Shown one piece after another: positions 24,901 to 36,900 of a stretch of 64,000 nucleotides of DNA. The notes beneath the pieces are model-generated. The model saw nothing but the letters and a program-made list of their open reading frames with translations, ran no database searches and was not told the origin of the DNA. Both the position numbers and the translations under genes were made by a program. Within the stretch, counting starts at the first letter, position 1. Each line of letters begins with the position of its first letter. Source of the DNA: Todiramphus chloris collaris (taxonomy: Eukaryota; Chordata; Aves; Coraciiformes; Alcedinidae); the NCBI GenBank assembly GCA_025345505.1, contig JANVCC010000167.1, forward strand, positions 807,080 to 871,079, given 5' to 3'.

Positions 24901-27900
24901 GATGAAGGCACAGAGTGGACCCTCAGCAAGTTTGCTGATGATACTAAACTGGGAGGAGTGGGTGATAGACCAGAGCTGTGCTGCCGTCCAGTGAGATCTG
25001 GACAGGCTGGAGAGCTGGGCAAAGGGGAACAAAATGAAATGCAACAAGGGCAGGTGTAGGGTCCTGCACCTGGGGAGGAACAACAGCATGTACCAGTACA
25101 GGTGAGAGGTAGACCTGCTGGAAAGCATCTCTGTGGAGAGGGACCTTGGTGTCCTGGTGGACAGTGAGTTCTCCATGGGACAGCAATGGGCCCTTGTGTC
25201 CAGGAAGGCCAATGGTCTCCTGGGGGACATTAAGAAGAGTGTGGCCAGCAGGTCGAGGGAGGTTCTCCTCCCCCTCTACTCTGCCCTGATGAGACCACAT
25301 CTGGAGTATTGTGTCCAGTTCTGGGCTCCCCTGTTCAAGAGGGACAGGGAAATACTGGAGAGAGTCCAAGGGAGGCTATGAGGATGATGAAGGGATTGGA
25401 ACATCTCTCTTGTGAGGAAAGGCTGAGAGCCCTGGGGCTGTTTGGCCTGGAGAAGAGAAGCCTGAGAGGGGATCTTATGAATGGTTACAAATATCTGAGG
25501 GGTGGATGTCAAGTGGAAGGGGCCAGGCTCTTGTCAGTGGTGCCGTGGGATAGGATGAAAGGTAATGGTAGCAAGGTGAACACAGGACGTTCCACCTCAA
25601 CATAAGGAAAAACTTCTCTGTGAGAGTGCCAGAGCCTGGAAGAGGCTGCCCAGAGAGGTTGTGGAGTCTCCTTCTCTGGAAACTTTCCAACCCCCCTAGA
25701 TCTGTTCCTGTGAGGGCTGCCCTGGGTGACCCTGCTCTGGCAGAGGGGTTGGACTTGATGATCTCCAGAAGTCCTTCCAACCCCTACCATGCTATGGTTC
25801 TATGATGTGAACGCAATGTGTTTGCTGCACATTGGAAAGGGCAGACTTCATAATAATTTTGAAATGTACTTGATTGGAGAGTAGATGAATTGCTGCCTGT
25901 GGGATATCTACGGTAGACTTTGGATTTTTGCAACTTTAATAATGCAGAAGCATTCAGAAAGTTGAGTTTGCTGACAAAGTAAGTGGCAGTTGGATAGTCT
26001 TCAATATTATGTTGTGACTGGGATGTGACTCTTACAATGGTCACTGGATGTTAGGAAAAATATCTTTGCCGAGAGAGTGGTGAGGCCTTGGAATAGGCTG
26101 CCCTTGGAGGAGGTGGAGTCACCATCCCTGGAGGGGTTCAGCAAACACCCCAGTGTGGCATTTCAGGAGATGGCTTGGTGATGCTATATTTAGTAGACAG
26201 TTGGACTTGATGATCTTGAAGGTCCTTTCCAACCATAACGATCTTCTATTCCATGTTTCCATACATGATCATCAAAACTTCTCAATGACTATGATAAGAC
26301 ATTTTTCAGAGAGCATGTATTGCATTCATTTTATTCCACCTCTAACAGTTCCTTTTCTTCTGGAAGTAATCTCACAGTAAGGTATAGGAAGAAGAGAGAG
26401 TCGTAATTAGCATGGGTAGATTCATTTATTAATGAAACATGAATAGTACAGTCTCAGAGAATCACTTTGGTCTTGGAAGCTGTGTTGGTTTTGAGTATTT
26501 ATCTGGAGAGACTGTCATGACCAAAAATAGTTATTAAAGGAAGATCCAGGATTTTTAGAATTTCTAACCAGATTTTCTAACTTTGTTCTTCTTCTCCTCA
26601 AGCCCTTGTCCTCTACCTGCTGACACTACTGCAGGGCATCTGTAAAGCTGTAGAACAAACTGGATTTGTGGTGAAAAATTGTAGGTGATGTGTTTGGGTG
26701 TGAGGGGTGAGAAGAATGGCTGATATCAGACTGATCATTAAAGAGTACTTCAGATGATGGTCCGGGTATTTTAAAAAGAAACCTAATGAGAAAACAGCTT
26801 TCAGCATGTCTGTGATAATATTTTTTGGGTTTTAATATTAATTCTGAATTATAGTTGGTCATAATTTTTTCTTGATTGCTTAGTAAATGAAAGAAATCAA
26901 ATGTCTGTTGGATAGGAAGTAGTTGGAGTTCTGTCTGTTGACTGAGGCAACCCTTTAAGTGGCTGCCTTAGTGGTTTGCTTGGCAAAATCAAGGCCAGGG
27001 TGCTCAGTAGACACTTAACAGTAACTAACTTGTGTTTCCCTGTGTATTAAGTACAAAATTACATCTGAAATGTCATCTTATTCCAGGAAAGACCTTGGTG
27101 ATCGAGGCACCTGATGGACACAAAGCTCCCTTCTCTCAACAGACCATGCTTAACAAAGGACTTAGCAAGTCTATGGGCTTTCTATCCATTAGAGGAACAC
27201 AAGGTGACGAAGAGTTGTTCCAGGGTGTTTCCACTGATTACAGCTCAGGACGGGGAGATATTTTCTGTCCTCATAGATGTAAGACCAGTGAGTTTGAAAG
27301 AAAAGGTCACCTCCATACAGATGTCACTCCCAAGCAGAAAGTATGGGCTTCCTCCACAGATTTGCTTTGCACAACTGAAAAGGCAGCCGAGAGGGACCAT
27401 GCTCGAGGCTCTCACAGGCACAGCCATCAGTGTGAAACATTTACAGTACGGACTTCTACTGCTGCCAGAAACAAGGAAGCAAGATACTCTGATGGGACCA
27501 TAGCACTGGATATCTTTGGACCGCAAAAACTGGACCAAACGTGCCACGTGCCCGAGACATCAACTTCTGCAGCGATATCAAGTGCCTTTGACAGGATAAG
27601 AGAGAGGCAGAAGAAGTTACAGCTTCTAAGGGAAGCTATGAACGTGGAAGGTTAGTGAAGCTTTTTGATTTTCTGAGCATTCTGGTCATTCAACAAAGAT
27701 GTTTTTTTATGATAGATTTAAATTCTCATGTAGCAGCTCTTGAAGCTGCCAAGATCTTCGCTTCATCTTCTCTTTTTAGGTCAAGTGCAAACATTAGGAT
27801 GTCTGTTGGCAGTTAAGGTGAATGTGCTTGTCCAGATTGTTTACCTAGGGAAAATAGTTGATCTCTCTAGAGATCAAGTTCAGTATCAAGTTCATCAATT

Positions 27901-30900
27901 AAAATGAGGAAAAAAAAAAAGGAGGAAAAAAAGTTGGTAATTGTCAAGTAATTTTCCCCGAAGGAAAATCCTAATCTCCAGCTCTTAGAGATGGGTTTAT
28001 ACCCCAGAGGAAAAGGTGAACTTCATCTCCAGATCTCTCAGTTTTTGCAGTGTATTAAGTCTGGGTGATGCAGTTAAGCCCTTAAATATGAACTTATTTT
28101 TTTGGGCTTGTGGTATGATCTTTCCATTAGTGGGAATACTTGACAAGTTCCATCAGTTCAGAAAAGAATCAATTCCGTCAAAAGAATAGATGGTGGGGGG
28201 AAGAAAAAAGCTTTGGATTTGTTTTTTAAGATGTTCATACATAACCCTGTAAGGGGAACTGCTTCTTTTGTTTATTCTGAAAATGTCAAGTGACTTTCAG
28301 GGCTTGTAAATGTGGAACAGTTGGGTAGAAAGGGAGAGCAGCATGGAATCCTGCTTGTGATGGTCCAGAAGGCCTAACTTAGTCCCCTAAGGTATGTGAT
28401 AGAGGAGCTCTATGTACAGAGCTGGCAGAGTCATTTCTTTATTCATTTGGGTGCATTCAAAAGTCATACAGTTGAAAACTCATGGCAGAAATAACCATAT
28501 GAGAAAACGCAACTTTTGCCTCCTTTTCCTGCCCTGAGGAGCAAACACGGTGAAGGAGAAATGCTGAAGCCTTTTATCAAGGTTGGGTTTCTAAAAGAGC
28601 CTCGTCATGTGGCCATCTCAGGAGGTGCTGATATTGCAGTTGTCATGGGAAGGCAATTCTTTCTCTTCTCTGCCTGGGAGCCTTGTGCTCCAGAAAGGAG
28701 TGTTATTGAAATGGGTACAGGCAGTTTTAAAAGCTACTATGATTTCTGTAGGGTTGTTCTGTGCAATCAAACGAGCATCTTTCAATGAGGGTTACCTTCT
28801 AAAGCAAAGGAATGAACATACGTGGAAGTAGTACTGTGGAGATACCATTGTTTCTCTCAATAGAAGCTCACCATCTGTCATTATCTACTGAGATGGCCTG
28901 ATGAAGGTACAGGGAAGGTTGGTTGGGTTTTGGCTGAAGTGTCTGCAGTTGAAGGGGACCATCTCAAGTCTGTGAGACATCTCAGATCTTTGGAGATAGG
29001 CAACTAAAAAAGTGTAAGAGGAGGCCACTCCCTGCGTTGGGAAAGCTCAGTAGAGTTGTTGTTCAGGAGCGCAGGTTTGTGTTGCTCAACAGCAAAACCA
29101 ACAACTTGACCAAACCCATTGATGAGCAAGAGTTTATCTCACTCAAACAGGCTGGGAGATGGCAGGATAAATAACCTGCCCGTGCTGTGCAAACTGAGAT
29201 ACTTCAGATGGGTGAAACTACTCAGTTCATCAAGGGAATGGGTGAAAGTGCAACGTAAACCAGGAACTGGGGCTGAATAGTCACAGGAGCTGAGTGACAA
29301 ATCTGTCCAGGGCAGATTGAGGCAATAGCTCATGACTCATGGCCCAGGCTTCTGAATTCAGTCATTACTTGCTAGAAAAAAAAAATGAAAATGAAGATGC
29401 TTTATCAACAGATAGCTGGGTTGCAGTGTTCTTGTCTTCTGAGTTCTCTCCTTTCAGCAGAGGAAGGGAGGCATGTTCCACTCTTGAAGTTAGGAGTTTG
29501 TGCTCTACCCTTATTTTAGGCTCTTGTTTGGTTTGGGATTTTTTTTTGGTCAGTTAAGGATTTAAAGAAAAGGTTTGGGCCAGAACATCGTTGTGAATAT
29601 AAGTTTTTAATGGGAGTTGAAAGGAATATTTTAGTAAGACAGACATGGAATACTTTTTTCACATAAGAGTTTGTTGCTGTTGTGTTTTAGAGGGCTTGAG
29701 AAGCCCAGCTGGAAGTATTCTGTTCCACCTTACTGAGCAAATTGTCAAAAGCCTTAATACCTAAAGTCTGCCAGTCTGTTAAGACTTCTTTCCATTTTCC
29801 TTTGCCTTTTTTGTTCCGTACGTTTCACTGCTCCTTATCTCACATCTTTTTTTGGCAGTGGACAAGTCCCTTGAGATCTTTGATGAGGAGCCTATTGCTA
29901 GTTTCATCTGTCAAAGAAAGAAAAAATAGTCTGTTAAGTTGTTGGGTTTTTGTGTATTACCATCGCTCAGAATTTTCAAGCACTTAGCAGGTCGATGGAT
30001 CTTTCCAGCTGTCAGGCGCTATCAAGTGTGTGTGAACTTTGCTTTTCTGACTCAAACCAGCCTAGCTGAGAGAGATGAGCAACTGTGTGGGAAGCTGTGC
30101 TGAAATATTGTCACCTATCCCGAGAGAGGTAACGGTGGGAGGCTCACTTGATGCAAGGGGATCTTACTGCCTACAGCTGGTAGTCACATAGATAGGTGGG
30201 CAACAACTAGAAATGGAGTGGAAAGACCAGAGAACATGGCAGCAATTACTCTTTCCCTGCATGGGACATACCATGACCTGAAAGGCAAAACAGAGAAAGA
30301 ATAAGGTATTTGGAAAGCTCGCGGAGTCAGGAATAAGGGTTCTGTTCAGCTCAGGTGGGAGGAGGGCAAGGAGTCGTGGGAAGAAGGATCGGTGGTTTTG
30401 TTCAGTGAGGAGGACACAATCTGCCTTCTCTGGGATAGTTGTGGGGATATTTCCAATCTGGTTGAGCCTAGGTCTAGGTTACAATCAAGTCTGTGTCAAT
30501 TGTAAGGCTCTACTCTCAGCTCGGTGTTGGTTTTCGGGTTGGGAATTATGAAGTGGCCTGTGGGTTAAATCTTTCCTTCTCAAACCACAAAGGAACTAAA
30601 GCGACATGAGGCCGTTGGCTTCTTCAGCTTCTTTTGGGTTAAGCTGGCAAGCTTTTTTTTTGTTATTCAGAAAACCTTCAGAAGCTGACTGGCTTGGAAA
30701 ATGTTCCCATGCACAGGCTTCCAATTTGCCCAGCTTCACTCGGAACAGATTTTTACAATCCAATTTAGAAACTCATGAAAAGTAGAGTTTATAGTGGAAA
30801 AAATGACAGAGCTTTAATTACAGCTCTGCTGGGATGGAGTGGTTGGTTGTGAGCTGCAGAGCATCTAAACTTGCACTATAATCTACAGTCAGAACATCGC

Positions 30901-33900
30901 TGATTTAGCCTTCCAAAGAGAGTGGCATTGCAAGTGCCTCGCTCGTGAACTGCTGTATGTGTTATTCTGCTGTACAGTTTCAGGCTTGAGGTTGTTTATC
31001 TCTTAAGATAATTGTTTATGATGAGGGGTTTAGCCAGATGGGGGAAGGGAAAGAAGCTGCTGTTGGAGTTCAGGTGAACATTCTGAACAGCAAAACCAGA
31101 CTCCCAGAAAATATGTGTTGCTCTTGCCAAGAGATGGGAGAGTGCCTTCTGCACCTCCACTGTTACTGCTCATCCTTGGGTTTGTTAGCTAGGTTTTGGG
31201 AGCTTAGGCAGAATTGTTCAGCTTTCTCAGGCTGTGAGGTGGTTATCTGTACCAGGACAGCAGACTTTGCTTTTGTTGTTCATTTGAAACTTGGAAATTG
31301 TTGCTTGGCACCAATCGACAGAGAGAAAACAATGCTCTACCTTTACATTTTGCTGACATCCAAGAGCACAAAAGCATCATCGCATCATCAGCTCTCCTTT
31401 GCTCCCAGCTTTCTTTGCCTTCTCACCCACAAAACTGATTGTATCTCCTGAGAGTTATGAAGTGTAAACACACTTCAGTTTTCCTCTCTCAGGCCTGCCT
31501 TCAAATGGCGCACCAGTAAAGCCCAAGCCTAGGAGATGGTAGTAGCCTCATCCCAGTCTCTCACTTCTGTTTGCTTAGCCAGCTCCCCCCCGCCCTTGGT
31601 TGGAGTGTCTGAGTAATTCCAAGTGAAGTGGTTTGTGTGGCACTTGAGTTGAAGGCTCATCCTCCTTCTTTTTTACAGGCAGTTTTGCTTGTGAGGATGT
31701 TGTAAATGAGATGCAGGAAGGAGCAGGGCATCGAGCTTGCCCATGTCCTGCTGGAACACAGGAACACAAAACCAGTTAGGAGAGTAGTCACTAGGAGAGT
31801 AGTCACTAGGAGAGTAGTCACTANNNNNNNNNNTAGGAGAGTAGTCACTAGGAGAGTAGTCACTAGGAGAGTAGTCACTAGGAGAGTAGTCACTAGGAGA
31901 GTAGTCACGTGGGTTAAATATCAGGGAGGAAAAGGAGGGGAGGATACCAAAAAACTGATCTGGCTGAAGCTTTGGAATGCTGAATCTGGGGTGGGGGAAT
32001 GGGGGTGGTTTGGGAACATTCTCAAGCCTTTGTTAAATGTTTTTGCAGTTGGGAACCATGTGAATTCCAGAGCCTCAAGTTGTGTTTACTTGTCTCTCTT
32101 TTTACCTTTGATTTTTCCAACTGAAAACCCAGATGATTTAAGTTCTCTGTATGTGGTTTTTTTTTTCTCCACACTCTGCTTCATACAGTCAGCAAGAAGA
32201 GGCACAAATATGTGTTTCTAGAGGTGGGTCTCTGCCTCCTAAGTCTTCTGTGTCTTTATCTCCCCCAAAAAACCCCATTTCCCAGAAGACTACCCTAGAC
32301 CCCATTGACAAAACTTCTGTATTATGATTGAGTGTGGAGTCCTAGTTAGGGATGAGACTCTAAATGTCTGGATTTTAAAAGCTCTTTCAGTTTAAAGCTC
32401 CATTTTTGAATAAGGGCAAATTTCTGCAGGTAATCAGGCAGCCGTCGGGACTAAATTTATCCCAGCAAATTAAGCCCCAGGGATTTGAATTTGGAAGCTT
32501 CTGGAGAAGTGGGTTAAATGGGAAGTGGGGTTTGGGGCAGAAGAGGAATAGCTGCTTTACAAACTTAGCTCTGTCACTTCAGTGCAGCATGGATATTTTC
32601 TTTCTTCTCTTGAATTTGACAGCCCTGGTTGATGTGTACAGCAAGCAGAGGAAATGTGATTCATCCCTAATGAATATGTTTGGATGTGAGAGCAAAGTAA
32701 GGCTCAGTTTACACATGTCTTTACCATCCTTGTGCTGCAGGAGGATTTCAATTCAGTGGTGGTGAAAGGGTTTCTCGCATGGTTGCTCTGTCCAGGAAGC
32801 ATAAGGTTCACTTTAGAGCAATGTTCAGAAATCATATTAATGATGCTGCAGGGTAGGACAATGGATTAATACTGTTTTCTACCTAAAAACTTTTTTCCCA
32901 AGACTACAGGAGTTCGCTTCTCAAGGAAAAAGAAAGAAATGTATGTGCAGCTTCTGTCAAGGACAAATACTCTGGCATCAGCTGCTGTTATTTGACTCTG
33001 AATTCCATAGTTCAGCATAAGGCAGAAAACAGCGTTTACAGTTCCATAACTGCACAGCCAAGTGGCATCAGCTTTATTGATCTTTCAGCAGCTCACACAA
33101 TCAGGGATTATCAGTTTTCAGTCAACACATTCCATTCTCGGTCGGGTAAAGCATTTAAATGAAAACAAACTAAGCAGTTTTGTCAGCCACACCTTCGGTC
33201 TGTGTTTAGTTACATACCTTATCCTAGGTGGTATGATTCCTCTCCAGAGAAGAAGGGTGTCTTTCTAAATACAAGATACTGAGAGGGGATCTAATTAATG
33301 GCAATAAATACATAAGAGCTGGAACAAGAAGGTGGGGACAACCTCTCTGTACTTGTGCCTTGTGACAGGATGAGGGGCAATGGATTCAAGCTTGAGCACA
33401 GGAAGTTCCACCTCAACATGAAGAAGAACTTCTTGACTGTAAGGGCTGTAGAGCATTGGGATAGACTGCCCAGAGAGGTTGTGGAGTCTCCTTCTCTGGA
33501 GACTTTCAAGACCCCCCTGGATCTGTTCCTGTGTGGGCTGCCCTGGGTGACCCTGCTGGTGCAAGGGGGTTGGACTCGACGATCTCCAGAGGTCCCTTCC
33601 AACCCCTACCATTCTGTGCTACCTTGTTTTTACAAGCCCCTGAAGATGTTGTTTTAAATATTGCCATTTTCCCTTCCAGCCCAGCACTCGAGATGCACGT
33701 TTCCTGCAATTTTTGTAAGGCTCTGTTTCTCCTGTCACTGAGATCCTGACAGACCCTCTGCATCAGATGTCTGTGAGGCTCTCTAGGAATTCACCTGGGT
33801 GGCTGGTGACTTGGGCTGCATGCACAACTCAGCTTTTGTTTTTCCTTTAGAATATGGGGGGTGGAAATCTTGCAAGTTAAAATGAGCCTGCTCCCCTGGA

Positions 33901-36900
33901 AGACTGAATGGATTTGTTTCCCTTGTGCAGTTTTGGGTTACAGATCCTAACTAGCGATTTATTCTGCATCTCTGAGTTCTTCCTTTTAAACCTATCATGG
34001 AATTGTGGAACGGTAGGAGTTGGAAGGGACCTCTGGAGATGGAGTCCAACCCAGAGCAGATCACAAAAACCTGTAAGACAGTGCAAGTTTTCTTAGATGA
34101 AAAGAAGGAAAGGAAAAGTAAATGTGACTCTAACCTATTGGTTAAACTCTTGTGAAAGCAGCAAGTCCCAGCGTCTCCTAAAGGCCACTTAATGTGTTTT
34201 TAAATGGTATTACAGCAATATTCTTATGTAGTAGAGCCAGCCACTGATGATCCTTAACCAGAGCTCCCTCCCTGTTTGCCTCTGCCATCTTCCCTGTCCT
34301 TTTTCTTCTCTGGACAGCCAGAAAATCATTCTGCAAGAATGAGTATTTGAAAACCTGTGTATCTGCTGTGAGTCATGTGGCTCAGGATAATGAAATTCCA
34401 AGCTAAATGTGGTTCTCCGATTTCTGTTGCAGTTGGCTGAGGTGAGGCTTTCTGTAAATGGCTTGCCCGGGCTTGTGCGTCTTGTGGAGTTTGATGATTT
34501 TCTGCTGGGTGAAGTCGTGCTCTGCTAACTTGGATGGGGATCTGCAGCACAGAGGTTCTTCACATCGTAATGTTTCGTGCTGCTCTGCATCCCGCTGCTA
34601 CCTCGTGTAAAACTCACATTCTTAGTATGACTTAATTATATTTATTTTAGTTATGGAATCTTGGAAACCCAAAGAAACCCAGGTTTGGTTTTCTGCTAAG
34701 ATACCAAGTGACTTGAAGTGTTCTGGGAAGAGACTGTCATCTAAACAATGAAATGTTAAGAAGGGGAACTGGTGGAATAATTTTTGGTACAATGCACTTG
34801 ATGTTTGCAGAAGTTAAATCAATTCTGAAGTCTCTTCAGTCACCAAAAAAAAAAGCACCAGCCAAAAAAAACCCACCCCAAAACAAGAAACCCAAGGCCA
34901 TTCAAAAATCCCGGGGTAAATTGTAAATATGGGAGATAAATTGATTTACTCACCTCCTCTAGAGACTTTCCAGCCCCCCTGGATCTGTTCCTGTGTGGGC
35001 TGCCCTGGGTGACCCTGCTCTGGCAGGGGGGTTGGACTCAATGATCTCCAGAGGTTCCTTCCAACCCTCACCATTCTGTGATTGTCAACTTCAGCTTTTG
35101 TTGATGTCATCTTCGAGTTCCTTCCCAGACAGGTTAGAAGTTTGTCCTCATTTTTGTAAATACTGTCTGAAAAGCTTCACTTGAACTTGATCCCAGAATT
35201 GGGACTTGGTGACCTTTGTAAGCCACTTCTTAATTAGAAGTTGGCTTGAACATGATCCCGGTCAACTTCACTGAAGTTAAATCCTCATGTGATGTGTTAG
35301 AGGAGATTTTGCCAGAGGAGACAGCATAAATTAGTTGGTTAATTTTGCGAGCATTATAGATCCAGTAGCCTCCATATTTACCACGTAGTTGAGTGTTTGC
35401 AGGTCTGCAGTGCATGTCCTGTCCCTGCCCTGGAAAAGAGTTTGATTGAGAGGAGGTGTGGTGTTAGGGAGGGTGTACAAAGACATCTCTCCTATGAAGA
35501 AAGGCTGAGAGCCCTGGGGCTGTTTGGCCCGGAGAAGAGAAGCCTGAGAGGGGATCTTATGAATGGTTACAAATATCTGAGGGGTGGGGGTCAAGTGGAA
35601 GGGGCCAGGCTCTTGTCAGTGGTGCCCTGGGATAGATAGGATAAGTGGCAAGGGTCACAAACTGGAACACAGGAAGTTCCACCTCAACATGAGGAGGAAC
35701 TTCTTCCCTGTGAGGGTGCCAGAGCCTGGAAGAGGCTGCCCAGAGAGGTTGTGGAGTCTCCTTCTCTGGAGACTTTCCAACCCCCCCTGGATCTGTTCCT
35801 GTGTGGGCTGCCCTGGGTGACTTTGCTCTGGCAGGGGGGTTGGACTCCATGATCTCCAGAGGTCCCTCCCAACCCCTGCCATTCTATGTTGCTATATGTA
35901 TACCAGCAGAGAACTGGGAGGTGGTTACCAAAGACAAGACTCCTCAGCAGCAAGCAGTTCCACATCTATATGTATTTTCCCTAAACCAAGCAAAGCAAAA
36001 TCTAGAAGATTTACCCTGAACTTCAGGCTGTATCTTCTGAATTGCCTTTAAACTTTTATTCTTAGGCTGATAGTCGCTAATGCAGGTGGAAATGCTGTAC
36101 AGACTCACAGAATGGTAGGGGTTGGAAGCGACCTCCAAAGATCATTGAGTCCAACCCGCCTGCCAGAGCAGGACACAACTAGAGCAGATCACTCAGAAGT
36201 GCATCCAGACAGGTCTGGAAAGTCTCCAGAGAAGGAGACTCCACAACCTCTCTGGGCAGCCTCTTCCAATGCTCTACAACTCTGACAGTCACGAAGTTCT
36301 TCCTCATGTTGTGGTGGAACTTCCTGTGCTCAAGCTTGAATCCATTCCCCCTCATCCTATCACAAGGCACAAGTGAAGAGAGGTTGTCCCTGCCTTCTTG
36401 ACACCCAGTCCTTCTGTATTTATGGACGTTAATTAGATCCCCTCTCAGCCTTCTCCCCTTCGTTGTAGAGTGCCTTCAGAAGATGAGAATACCTCCACTT
36501 GTGTTACTGGCATGAGTTGTGTGGTCTTGCTTAGGGAGACAGATGTGACAAGAAAGGAGGGTGGTCCTATCTCTGTCTCTACTTGTGAATGCTGGGAGAA
36601 GAGCTTTCAGTTGAGCTGGGCCTCCTGTGGAGATCTCTGAAAACATGAAGATAAGCAATCTCCCTTTATGTTTCTTGGCTCAGGAGCTTACCCCTTGGCC
36701 TACAGCAGGGTCCTACCTCCTGCTAACAGGATGAGTCAAGAGAAGTCAAATACCCTGGAGAGTCAGGTATCGTGCTGCTGCGTACGAGCGCTTGTTTCTT
36801 GGTTTAGCTGCGTGTTTTGCCACTTGACATTTATATTTTTTCAGACTTAGGTGTCTCAGAGAACCAGGATGGAGTCACGGTTGATGTGTGATTCAGGAAG

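Larger units (their letters stand above)
14916..27086. other. Intron (12.2 kb) with many CR1 copies
   Basis: CR1 copies lie at 17014-17802, 19102-19216, 22051-22540, 22954-23275, 23730-24537, 24858-25805 and 26043-26256. T-rich and A-rich low-complexity tracts lie at 15048-15070 and 18313-18400. An AT-rich block with homeodomain-like cores lies at 20086-20215. The rest (14916-17013, 17803-19101, 19217-22050, 26257-27086) has no recognised feature. Confidence 0.8.

Noticed and set aside
31657-32221. Open frames with VTTLL or RRVVT repeats
   Set aside because: They translate the 15-bp array and run across an assembly gap.
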